From assembly GCF_027533845.1 (NCBI RefSeq), contig NZ_JAPZVN010000023.1, positions 41,407-105,406 of the forward strand: a DNA stretch of 64,000 bases. Direction: 5' to 3'. The position numbers were made by a program, and so were the translations under genes. The notes under the pieces are model-generated. The model worked only from the letters and a program-made list of their open reading frames with translations, was not told the DNA's origin and made no database searches. The stretch's first letter is position 1. Every line of letters begins with the position of its first letter. Shown here piece by piece: positions 1 to 7,765 of the stretch. The DNA is from Streptomyces sp. RPT161 (GTDB lineage Bacteria; Actinomycetota; Actinomycetes; Streptomycetales; Streptomycetaceae).

Positions 1-79
1 CCTGCCGGAGGGGATCGAGCCGGCCGTCGAGGTCGGCCAGACCACACAGGCTGGGGTGACTCGCCTTGACCGTGGTTGA
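1..79 (+). CDS. psd: Phosphatidylserine decarboxylase, C-terminal end (partial)
   Basis: The frame beginning at base 2 reads LPEGIEPAVEVGQTTQAGVT and then RLDRG before a TGA at 77-79. This looks like the C-terminal tail of a phosphatidylserine decarboxylase, cut by the window edge. The assignment rests mostly on context: its stop overlaps the start of pssA, and psd-pssA is the common actinobacterial order. Psd would convert phosphatidylserine, the PssA product, to phosphatidylethanolamine at the membrane. No catalytic residue is visible in the fragment. Confidence 0.6.
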   Translation, partial: LPEGIEPAVEVGQTTQAGVTRLDRG

Positions 80-935
80 TCCCGACACACAACCTCCCTG
101 GGTCACCGAGATCGAAGAGGACGACGCCGACGACATGCCGGTGTCCACCCGGTTGTCGATAGCGGACACCCTCACCCTCGGTAACGCCACCTGCGGCTTC
201 ATGGCGGTGTACTTCACCACCACCGGCGTGCTGGTCCCGCACCTGATGGGCCAGACCGACGGCGGGATGGCCCGGCACAGCGCCGCCACCGCCGTGATGC
301 TGATGCTGCTCGCCTCGGTCTTCGACCTGTTCGACGGCCTGGTGGCGCGCAAGCTGCGCAGCTCGGCGATGGGCGCGGAGCTCGACAACCTCTCCGACCT
401 GATCAGCTTCGGGCTGGCACCGGCGTACTTCGTGGTGGTCTGGGGCATGGTCGCCGACGACGGCCACCAGCACGTCTCCGCGGTGGCGGCGATCGTGGTG
501 GTGCTGGCCGTGGTGCTGCGGCTGGCAAGGTTCTCCTGCACCACCATGAAGGACGGGATCTTCCAGGGCATGCCGAGCCCCATGGGCGCCCTGACGATCG
601 TCTCCGCGACGCTGCTGCGGCTGCCGTTCCTGCCGACGCTGGCGATCATCGTCGGTGTGGCATGGCTCATGGTGAGCCGGGTCGAGTACCCCAAGCCGCG
701 CGGACGACTGGCGATCGCCACCCTGTGCTGGATCTTCATCAGCATGGGCTGCCTGGCGGCCTGGGCGGCCGACTCCCCGGGTGCGCAGGTTCTGCTCCAG
801 GCCGGTGCGGCGCTCCAGGTGGTGATGGCGGCGGTCATTCCGCTGTTCGCCACCTTCCGGCGGGTGAACACGATCCGCGGCAACCGGCGCGACGCCCGGG
901 CCGCACGGGCCGCGGAGCGCCTGCCGCTGGGCTGA
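66..935 (+). CDS. pssA: CDP-diacylglycerol--serine O-phosphatidyltransferase
   Basis: A multi-spanning membrane enzyme of 289 aa. It makes phosphatidylserine from CDP-diacylglycerol and serine. The CDP-alcohol phosphotransferase signature DG-x2-AR-x8-G-x3-D-x3-D is intact (DGLVAR ... G ... D ... D, about residues 94-115). Hydrophobic segments run through the rest, and the tail is basic and Arg-rich. The TTG start at 66 overlaps the preceding psd stop by 14 bases; the in-frame GTG at 72 is an equally possible start. The overlap implies translational coupling with psd, so the two steps to phosphatidylethanolamine are made together. A strong hairpin follows the stop. Confidence 0.9.
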   Translation: MTVVDPDTQPPWVTEIEEDDADDMPVSTRLSIADTLTLGNATCGFMAVYFTTTGVLVPHLMGQTDGGMARHSAATAVMLMLLASVFDLFDGLVARKLRSSAMGAELDNLSDLISFGLAPAYFVVVWGMVADDGHQHVSAVAAIVVVLAVVLRLARFSCTTMKDGIFQGMPSPMGALTIVSATLLRLPFLPTLAIIVGVAWLMVSRVEYPKPRGRLAIATLCWIFISMGCLAAWAADSPGAQVLLQAGAALQVVMAAVIPLFATFRRVNTIRGNRRDARAARAAERLPLG

Positions 936-955
936 GCCTCCACAGCGTAGGACTG

Positions 956-981
956 GGTGGGCGGGAGATCTCCCGCCCACC
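956..981 (+). terminator. Perfect 13-bp inverted repeat after pssA
   Basis: A 26-base perfect palindrome (arm GGTGGGCGGGAGA) starts 21 bases after the pssA stop and is followed by CTTTCG. Being a palindrome it can act on either strand. It fits an intrinsic-type terminator for the psd-pssA transcript, although there is no long U tract. Confidence 0.6.
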
Positions 982-1006
982 TTTCGTCCTTGTAGGCGTC
1001 AACAGG

Positions 1007-1026
1007 CCACCGGTCGTTGCCGGTGG
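1007..1026 (-). terminator. Hairpin directly after the glycerate kinase stop
   Basis: Arms CCACCGG and CCGGTGG with a 6-base loop sit directly beyond the TAA of the minus-strand glycerate kinase gene. With the 956-981 hairpin it separates two convergent transcription units. Confidence 0.5.
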
Positions 1027-2184
1027 TTAATGAGGCGGCCGTCGCAGGACCAGGAAGTCGTCGGCGATCCGCTGCGCCACCCGCTCCAGCAGCGGCCCCG
1101 CTTCCGCGATGGACCGGGAGACGTCCGGCTCCAGCTCGGTGAGCGCATAGGCGCGGCGGATCCCCGCTGCCCCCAGCTCCGCGGGTGGCAGCGCCAGCCG
1201 CCCGCAGACCGCGACGACGTCGAGCCCACGGGCGCGCGCCGCCTGCGCCACACCCGCGGGGGCCTTGCCGTGCAGCGTCTGCGCGTCGAGCGAGCCCTCA
1301 CCGGTGATCACGAAATCGGCCCGGGCCAGCGCCTCCGCGAAGCCCAGCAGCTCGAACAGCACCTCGACCCCGGGCCGGAACACCGCCCCCAGGCCCACCA
1401 GCGCCCCGTAACCGATGCCGCCCGCCGCGCCCGCGCCCGGGGCCTGCGCGGCCTCCACCGCGCGGACGCCGACCGCCTTGCCCAGCACGTCCACATACCG
1501 GCCCAGTGCGGCGTCCAGCGCCACGACGTCGGCGGCGGAGGCGCCCTTCTGCGGGCCGTAGACGGCCGCGGCGCCCTTGGGGCCGCGCAGCGGGTTGTCC
1601 ACGTCGCTGGCGAGCACGATCTCGGCCTCGGCGAGCCGCGGGTCAAGGCCGCTGAGGTCGGCCGCGGCGAGCGCGGCCAGCGCCGCGCCACCGGAACCGA
1701 CCGGCTTGCCGTCAGCGTCGGTGAATTCCGCGCCGAGTGCGGCCAGCATCCCGGCCCCGCCGTCCGTCGTGGCGCTGCCACCCACCCCGAGCACGATGGT
1801 GCGCGCTCCGGCGTCCAGCGCGGCGCGCAGCAGCTCCCCGGTGCCGTACGTCGTCGCGGTGAGCGGTGCGAAGACGCCGTCCGGCAGCTGCCGAAGGCCC
1901 GACGCCTCGGCCATCTCGACCACGGCCACGGTGTCGCCCAGCGCGTAGGCCGCGGTCACCGGACCGCCGAGCGGCCCGGTGACGCGTGCGGTCCGCCGTT
2001 CGAATCCGGCGGCGACCGCCGCGTCCACCGTGCCGTCACCGCCGTCGGCGACCGGCAGGAACTCGACGCGCAGGCCGGGCACCGCCCGGCGCAGGCCGGT
2101 GGTGAGGTGCTGGGCCACCTCGGTGGCCGTGAGCGAACCCTTGAACTTGTCCGCGGCGATCAGCACGCTGCGAATTTCTGCCAC
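1027..2184 (-). CDS. Glycerate kinase
   Basis: A 385-aa protein of the glycerate kinase I (GarK/GlxK) family, which phosphorylates D-glycerate with ATP to feed lower glycolysis. The N-terminus has the family's AADKFKGSLTA segment, followed by PVADGGDGT (substrate site) and GVGGSATTDGGAGM, all typical. Length matches the family (about 370-390 aa). It is monocistronic here: a convergent pssA lies downstream and the BCCT locus lies divergently upstream. Nothing nearby points to a specific source of glycerate. Confidence 0.92.
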   Translation of the reverse strand: MAEIRSVLIAADKFKGSLTATEVAQHLTTGLRRAVPGLRVEFLPVADGGDGTVDAAVAAGFERRTARVTGPLGGPVTAAYALGDTVAVVEMAEASGLRQLPDGVFAPLTATTYGTGELLRAALDAGARTIVLGVGGSATTDGGAGMLAALGAEFTDADGKPVGSGGAALAALAAADLSGLDPRLAEAEIVLASDVDNPLRGPKGAAAVYGPQKGASAADVVALDAALGRYVDVLGKAVGVRAVEAAQAPGAGAAGGIGYGALVGLGAVFRPGVEVLFELLGFAEALARADFVITGEGSLDAQTLHGKAPAGVAQAARARGLDVVAVCGRLALPPAELGAAGIRRAYALTELEPDVSRSIAEAGPLLERVAQRIADDFLVLRRPPH

Positions 2185-2412
2185 CTCTGCACTCTCCAGG
2201 AGTTAAGTCGCGCCGCTTTGGACCTTATCCGTCCGGTGGGCCCGGTGCCCATGGTCACCGTCGGCGAGCCACTCCCAGCAGCCCCACATATGCGGACATA
2301 GTGGGGCAACACAAGTGCCCTGGACACCGATCAGCCCCTGGCCCACGAACCGCGCGACGAGTCCCCCGACTTCACACTGTTCTCCGTCGGAGCCCTCCTG
2401 GTAGTCGCGGTC

Positions 2413-3992
2413 GTGGCGTGGGGCGCCCTCGGCAGGGCATCGCTGGACTGGGCCTCCAGCGCCGCGCTCCGCTGGGTGCTGAGCAACTTCGGCCGGCTGT
2501 TCGTGATCGCCGCCGACGCCTTCCTGGTACTGGCCGTGGTGATCGCCTTCAGCCGCTTCGGGCTCATCAGGCTCGGCCGGGACGAGGACGAGCCCGAGTT
2601 CGACAACCTCGCCTGGGTGGCGATGATGTTCAGCGCGGGCATGGGCATCGGCCTGATGTTCTACGGCGTCGGCGAACCACTCCAGCACTATGTGAACCCG
2701 CCACCAGGAAGCGGCGTTCCGCAGCACTCCCCCGCGGCGGCCAGGACCGCGCTGGAGTACTCGTTCTTCCACTGGACCCTCCAGCCGTGGGCCATCTACG
2801 GCATGGCCGGGCTGGCGCTGGCCTACGCGGGATTCCGCAAGGGCCGCGGCAACCGGCTCAGTTCGGTGTTCGTCCCGCTCATCGGCGAGGCGCGGGCGCG
2901 GGGTTGGCCCGGTCGCGCGATCGACCTGCTCGCCGTCTTCGCCACCGTCTTCGGCACTGCCACCAGCCTCGGCCTGGGCGCCCTACAGGTCGTCAAGGGC
3001 CTCCAACTCACCGCCCAGGTACGCGACTCCAGGGCGCTGGAGCTGGTCGTCATCGCCGCGTTGAGCGCGGCGTTCGTCGCCTCCGCCTTCTCCGGACTGC
3101 ACAAGGGCGTCAAATGGCTGAGCACGATCAACGTGGTGCTCGCCGCCGTCGTCATGGTCTTCGTGTTCGTCGTCGGCCCGACCGTGTACGTGCTCAACAG
3201 CGTTCCGGCCAGCGTCGGCGGCTATCTGCACGACATGCTGGTGATGTCGTCGCGCACCGGGGCGTTCGTGGACGCCAAGTGGCTCGGCAGCTGGACCATC
3301 TTCTACTGGGCGTGGTGGCTGTCCTGGGCGCCGTTCGTCGGCACGTTCATCGCACGCATCTCCCGCGGCCGTACCATCCGGCAGTTCCTGGTCGGCGTGC
3401 TGCTGGTGCCCAGCGGGGCGACGGTGGTGTGGTTCTGGGTGATGGGCGGCAGCGCGAGCCGGCTGGACGCGACGGGGGCGGCCCCGCTCACCTCGACCGT
3501 CACCCAGGGCGCCGAGGCCTCCCTGTTCGGCTGCTGCGGTCACTGCCGCTGGGGACGGTGACGTCCTGGATCGCCATGGTGCTGGTGATGACCTACTTCA
3601 TCACCAGCGCGGACTCGGCCTCGCTGGTGATGGGGTCGCTGTGCAGTCGTGGCGCGCTGCACCCGCGCACCTGGCTGGTCGCGGTGTGGGGGGTGCTGAT
3701 GGCGGCGGTCGCCGCCGCGCTGCTGGTGGCGGGCGGGCTGTCGTCGCTGCAGACGGTGACGATCCTGGTGGCACTGCCGTTCGTTGTGGTGATGCTGGCG
3801 CTGTGCTGGTCGCTGCTGGGCGAACTGTGCACCGACCCCGGCGCGGGCCCGGCCCGGCACCACGCACTGCACGGCCTGCGGGCCGCGGGCCGCGCCGCCG
3901 TGGGTGACGCGTTGACCGAACGCGCGGCCGTCCGGCGCACACCACCGCGCCCGGTCGCGGAGCCGGTGCGCGAGCGCGACACCGACAACTGA
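2413..3992 (+). pseudogene. BCCT-family betaine/choline/carnitine transporter, frameshifted
   Basis: The frame from GTG 2413 encodes the first two thirds of a BCCT carrier, including AWVAMMFSAGMGIGLMFYGV and the segment with WWLSWAPFVG. It then runs out of frame at 3561. The rest (LPLGTVTSWIAMVLVMTYF, then ITSADSASLV and the last helices) continues in the frame ending at 3992. Restoring one C near 3531 (TTCGGC-TGCTGCGG) joins the two parts as ...FGLLRSLPLG..., so a single-base deletion explains the break. The first hydrophobic helix begins upstream of GTG 2413, yet the frame back to the stop at 2299 has no ATG, GTG or TTG. Either the gene has two lesions, or it uses a CTG start (2320 or 2338). 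The family imports compatible solutes such as glycine betaine. It may be a real pseudogene or a sequencing error. Confidence 0.75.
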
Positions 3993-4215
3993 CCACCGCC
4001 CAAAGGGCGCTGGCCGGAAATCGCGAGCGGCTCGGAGGTTTGGCGACGCGCCAGCGACCAAGTCCCGCCCGGCGGCGAGCAACCACAACATCGCGCACCA
4101 GCGGTCACACGGCCGCCCGCGACCCACGAGGACTCAGCGCCGAATCCCAGCAAGGGCACCACGTGTTCGACCGAAAATCGGCGCCGCCCGGCGTATTGAT
4201 CGGCACAATGGGTGT

Positions 4216-4614
4216 GTGCCGCAATACGCCGAGATACAACTCGACCCCGACACCTCCGTGCGCCTGGAACTCGCGCCGGTCGGTGTCCTCCAGCAGCCCG
4301 CCGCGGCGGACGATGCCGGGAGTGACGCCGCTGACCTGCCGGACGGCATCGCCGGGTCGGCGCCCGTCGGCCGGGCGGGTGCCGCCGCCTCGGCACTGAC
4401 CTCGGAGGCGCTGCGGTTCAGCCTGCGCCCACTCGGCCCGCTGCTCCAGGAGGTGCACGACTCGGTCAGCGCCATCAAGAACCCGCCGCAGGAGATCAGC
4501 GTCGAGTTCGGTGTCCAGATCGGCCAGGACCTCAAGCTCGGCATCGTGGGCGCCCGTGGGCACGCGAGCCTGATGGTCACGGCTTCCTGGCAGGTCGGTC
4601 AGGATTCGGAGTGA
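4216..4614 (+). CDS. CU044_2847-type trypsin-co-occurring protein (trypco1)
   Basis: A 132-aa protein starting at GTG 4216 (MPQYAEIQL...). The C-terminal half (SVEFGVQIGQDLKLGIVG, then LMVTASW) matches the short beta-rich trypco1 / CU044_2847 family, known as a small partner encoded next to trypsin-like peptidases in bacterial conflict islands. The middle contains a helix (LRPLGPLLQEVHDSVSAI). Its stop is 6 bases before the peptidase ATG, so the two are co-translated. In such systems it is thought to be an accessory or substrate of the peptidase. That role is inferred from context, since the protein has no catalytic motif. Confidence 0.75.
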   Translation: MPQYAEIQLDPDTSVRLELAPVGVLQQPAAADDAGSDAADLPDGIAGSAPVGRAGAAASALTSEALRFSLRPLGPLLQEVHDSVSAIKNPPQEISVEFGVQIGQDLKLGIVGARGHASLMVTASWQVGQDSE

Positions 4615-4620
4615 GCACCT

Positions 4621-6801
4621 ATGGGGTGGTTCCGGTACGCCAGCGGGGATGACTCGGCGGGGGTTCACGGCGCCTTCGTCTCCGTGTTACGGGAGAGCGA
4701 CCGCCGGGCCGCCGGCGGCGGGGTGCTGCTCACCGAGCGCCATCTGCTGACCTGCGCCCATGTGGTCAACGTGGCGCTGGGAAAGGAGTTGTTGGCGCCC
4801 GCCGATCCCGGGCCGGTACGGATCGGGGCCGTCTTCCCCGGCACCGGTTCCCGGGCGCCGCACGAGGCGCGGGTCGCGCACTGGGTGCCGCCGCGGCGCA
4901 CCGGCGGCGGGCTGGACTGGAGCGGCGACCTCGCCGTGCTCGAACTCGACGCCCCCGCGCCCGCGGTGCCGCCGCGCTGGTCGGAGATGGTGCCGGGGCA
5001 GGGGGTGCGCGCCTGGCACGGCGGTGGGCACGCGGCCACGTTCGTCGAGGTCATGGTGAAGGAGTGCGACGGCTGGATCGGCTATGTCGACGGTGAGCTG
5101 TCCGGCGCGGCGATCGGGCCCGGTTACAGCGGCGGCCCCCTGTGGTCGGAGCGCGAGGGCGCCTTCGTGGGCCTGGTGGCGGCGCAACTCCAGGCGCCCG
5201 ACGGCCCCTTGGCGGCCCACCATGTGGTGCGCCGCGGTTGGGCCATCCCGTGGCAGGCGGTGCGCGCGGAGCTGGAGTCCACGGGGGCAGGCCCGCTGCT
5301 CGCCGCGGCGGGCGACGGCGCGGAGGACGCCCAGCGGGTGCCGCACCAGTTGCTGCTGCCGCTGGCGGCGCTGCTGAGCGACCCGGCGGAGCGCGCCGAC
5401 AAGGCCCGGCGGCTGGCCGAGCAGTGCGGACTGCACGCCCTGGACGACGGTTCCGCGCCCACGTACGAGGAGTTGGCGGCGGTGCTCGCCGAGTATCCGC
5501 GTGCCCTGCCGTCGCTCACCGAGGTGCTGGTACCGACCGCGCACAGCTCCTCGGCCCGTGACGCCATCGACACCCTGCACGCCACCGGCCCGCTGGCGGC
5601 GGGCTCCCGGCTGCTGTCGTACACCGAACACCACTACCTGCTGGCCCTGCTGCGGCAGCACGCCAAGGCCGACCCGGCCCTGCTGCCGCGCGCCGCGCGG
5701 GGCGCGCTCGCCTACGCGGAACTGCCGCAGCCGGTACGGGCGGCGAGGATCGCGCCGGAGGCCGTGGAAGCAGCGGTGGACGCGTTGGAGGAACTCGGCG
5801 ACAGCGGGCGGGTACCGGACGGCACCCCGCGGGTGCCCGCACTGCTTCGCGTGGCCGAGTACGTGGCGGCGGCGCTGGACGGCGCGGCCGGTGACGAACT
5901 GTGCGGCTGGAGCGACCAGGTGGCCACCCGGCTGGGCATCCACCCGGCCGCGCTGGCCGAACGCCGCAGGGACGCCGAGGAGTGGGCCAGCAGCCGCCAC
6001 ACCGACAGCGGCGGCACCGTCGTCCGGCTCACCCGGCGCCCCGGCGACCCGTCCGGCGCCTACCGGTGCACGGTGTGGCGGATGGCCCCGGACGGCACCG
6101 CGACCCGCGCCTCCACGGGCGCGGACCGCCCGCTGAGCGGCCCGGAGATCGCCGGCCTGGTGCGGGACACGGTGGCGCCGGACGACGAGGAGGCGCCTCT
6201 GGTCGAATTCGTGGTGGATCGCGACGCGCTGCAACTGCCGGTGGACGAGTGGCGCGAGGCCGAGCCGGACGACACGGACCCGTACGGCATCTTCGCCCCG
6301 GCGGCACTCGGCGCCGACTTCCGTGTGGTGCTGCGCTGCCCGGAGCTGCGCCGAAGGTCTCCGACGGGCGCGGCGGACCTTCGGCGACGATGGGCCGGAT
6401 GCCGCACCGAGGAGACGCTGGCGGTGGACGAACTCATGGGCGACGTAAGGGCGTTGAAGGATACACTCAACAGGACGCGGCAGCGTTCGACCGGCCGGGT
6501 GGTGCTGCACGGCCCCGTGGCCCGTCGCATCCAACTGCTTCAGGTGTGCCTGTTCATGGGCGTTCCGGTGGTGCTGTGGGACCGGACGGCGGCCGGGCGG
6601 GACGACGGGCGGCATCTGGACGAGATCGATTCCGCGGGCCCGTTGGACTCGCTGCCGGAACGTGTCAGGGACTTCCGTGTCGGTGTGTACGCCGATTCGG
6701 AGCGCACCGCGCGGCCCTCGCTGGTCTGGGAGGATCCGGACCGACCGCTTCCAGGTGGACTGTGGCTCGCGGACCCGGTGGCAATGACGGAGGAGAAGTG
6801 A
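4621..6801 (+). CDS. Trypsin-like serine peptidase with effector-associated and VMAP domains
   Basis: A 726-aa modular protein. Residues 1-225 form an S1-type peptidase with a readable triad: H47 in LLTCAHVV, D103 in SGDLAVLELD, S170 in GPGYSGGPLW. Residues about 236-305 form a helical bundle resembling an effector-associated adaptor domain. The remainder, with VEFVVDRDALQLPVDEW and a C-terminal stretch of strands and helices, fits the vWA-MoxR-associated protein (VMAP) middle and C-terminal domains. There is no signal peptide, so it acts in the cytoplasm. It lies between trypco1 and a MoxR gene whose GTG overlaps its stop (GTGA). In this ternary design the peptidase is the expected effector, unleashed by the ATPase/vWA pair. 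Leu23 is encoded by TTA (4687-4689), a rare codon read by the bldA tRNA in Streptomyces. Domain edges are estimates. Confidence 0.82.
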   Translation: MGWFRYASGDDSAGVHGAFVSVLRESDRRAAGGGVLLTERHLLTCAHVVNVALGKELLAPADPGPVRIGAVFPGTGSRAPHEARVAHWVPPRRTGGGLDWSGDLAVLELDAPAPAVPPRWSEMVPGQGVRAWHGGGHAATFVEVMVKECDGWIGYVDGELSGAAIGPGYSGGPLWSEREGAFVGLVAAQLQAPDGPLAAHHVVRRGWAIPWQAVRAELESTGAGPLLAAAGDGAEDAQRVPHQLLLPLAALLSDPAERADKARRLAEQCGLHALDDGSAPTYEELAAVLAEYPRALPSLTEVLVPTAHSSSARDAIDTLHATGPLAAGSRLLSYTEHHYLLALLRQHAKADPALLPRAARGALAYAELPQPVRAARIAPEAVEAAVDALEELGDSGRVPDGTPRVPALLRVAEYVAAALDGAAGDELCGWSDQVATRLGIHPAALAERRRDAEEWASSRHTDSGGTVVRLTRRPGDPSGAYRCTVWRMAPDGTATRASTGADRPLSGPEIAGLVRDTVAPDDEEAPLVEFVVDRDALQLPVDEWREAEPDDTDPYGIFAPAALGADFRVVLRCPELRRRSPTGAADLRRRWAGCRTEETLAVDELMGDVRALKDTLNRTRQRSTGRVVLHGPVARRIQLLQVCLFMGVPVVLWDRTAAGRDDGRHLDEIDSAGPLDSLPERVRDFRVGVYADSERTARPSLVWEDPDRPLPGGLWLADPVAMTEEK
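4687..4689 (+). promoter_or_regulatory. TTA leucine codon (bldA checkpoint) in the peptidase gene
   Basis: The codon for Leu23 of the peptidase/VMAP protein is TTA, in frame with ATG 4621. In Streptomyces this codon needs the bldA tRNA, which is mature mainly in late growth, so translation of the gene is probably limited to development. I noticed no other in-frame TTA while reading the genes of this window, but I did not scan every codon exhaustively. Confidence 0.7.
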
Positions 6802-7760
6802 ACGGCAACACCGAGGACGGCGACTGGCGGCTGTTCCGCGGCGACGGTACGGTCCGCGACACCGTCTTCCCGGAACCGCCGCCATGGCGCCGGTTCGGCG
6901 AGGCGCCTCATGGACAGGCGCCGCGCCCGTACCTGATCGGTCGGGCGGAGTCCGATGTCGTCAACGCGGCACTGCATCTGCGCCGCCCGCTCCTGGTCAC
7001 CGGTCATCCGGGCACCGGCAAGTCGTCGCTGGCGCGGGCGATCGCCCATGAGCTGGACCTGGGCCGGGTGTTGACCTGGCCGGTCAACAGCCGTTCCGTG
7101 CTCCAGGACGCACTGTACCGATATGACGCGATCGGGCGGCTTCGCGAGACCGCGCTGCGCCGCGACCGCGGCGAGGAGTCACCCGAGCCCGGCATCGGCT
7201 CCTTCGTACGGCTCGGGCCGCTGGGCACGGCGCTGCTGCCGAAGAGCCGACCGCGGGTGCTGCTCATCGACGAACTCGACAAGGGCGATGTGGACCTGCC
7301 CAACGACCTGTTGGCGGTCTTCGAGGACGGCTCGTTCGAGATCCCGGAGCTGGCCAGGCTGCCCCGTGAGCAGTCCGAGGTCGAGGTCTTCCCGGACGAT
7401 CCGGACGGTGATCCGGTACCGGTGGTGCGCGGCCGGGTGTGCTGCACCCAGTTCCCGGTCGTGATCATCACCAGCAACGGCGAACGGGACTTCCCACCCG
7501 CCTTCCTGCGGCGCTGCGTCCGGCTGGACCTGCCGGACCCGGACGAGGAGCGGCTGCGCGAGATCGTCACCGCGCACCTCGGCGAGGACGCGCTGGAGGC
7601 GGTCGACGGTCTGCTGCGGGACTTCCTGGCCCGCCGGGCGCCGGGTGAGCTGGCCACCGACCAGTTGCTGAACGCGGTGTTCCTGCGCGCGGGCGGTGTC
7701 GATCTGGGCGCCGAGGGCCTGTTGGACGCCGTACTGCACCGGCTCGGCGGGGCGGTCTGA
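6798..7760 (+). CDS. MoxR-type AAA+ ATPase
   Basis: A 320-aa protein from GTG 6798, with GGAGGAG just upstream and a GTGA overlap with the peptidase stop. Walker A is GHPGTGKSS, Walker B is RVLLIDELDKGD, and sensor-like IITSNGERDFPPAFLRRCVR supplies the arginine finger region. These are the marks of the MoxR branch of AAA+ proteins, chaperone-like remodellers that work with a vWA-domain partner. The partner here is the next gene (5-base gap). In a VMAP-type system the pair is taken to sense or prime the response and control the peptidase. The domain call is secure; the role is inferred. Confidence 0.88.
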   Translation: MNGNTEDGDWRLFRGDGTVRDTVFPEPPPWRRFGEAPHGQAPRPYLIGRAESDVVNAALHLRRPLLVTGHPGTGKSSLARAIAHELDLGRVLTWPVNSRSVLQDALYRYDAIGRLRETALRRDRGEESPEPGIGSFVRLGPLGTALLPKSRPRVLLIDELDKGDVDLPNDLLAVFEDGSFEIPELARLPREQSEVEVFPDDPDGDPVPVVRGRVCCTQFPVVIITSNGERDFPPAFLRRCVRLDLPDPDEERLREIVTAHLGEDALEAVDGLLRDFLARRAPGELATDQLLNAVFLRAGGVDLGAEGLLDAVLHRLGGAV

Positions 7761-7765
7761 CCGCG

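Noticed and set aside
1030..2301. 423-aa plus-strand open frame opposite glycerate kinase
   Set aside because: It is the antisense of a clear minus-strand enzyme, is rich in Arg/His/Gln as such shadows are, and has no family likeness.
4687..6885. 732-aa minus-strand frame across the peptidase gene
   Set aside because: Composition (RR, HR, Q runs) is that of a high-GC antisense frame, and the plus strand has a complete catalytic triad.
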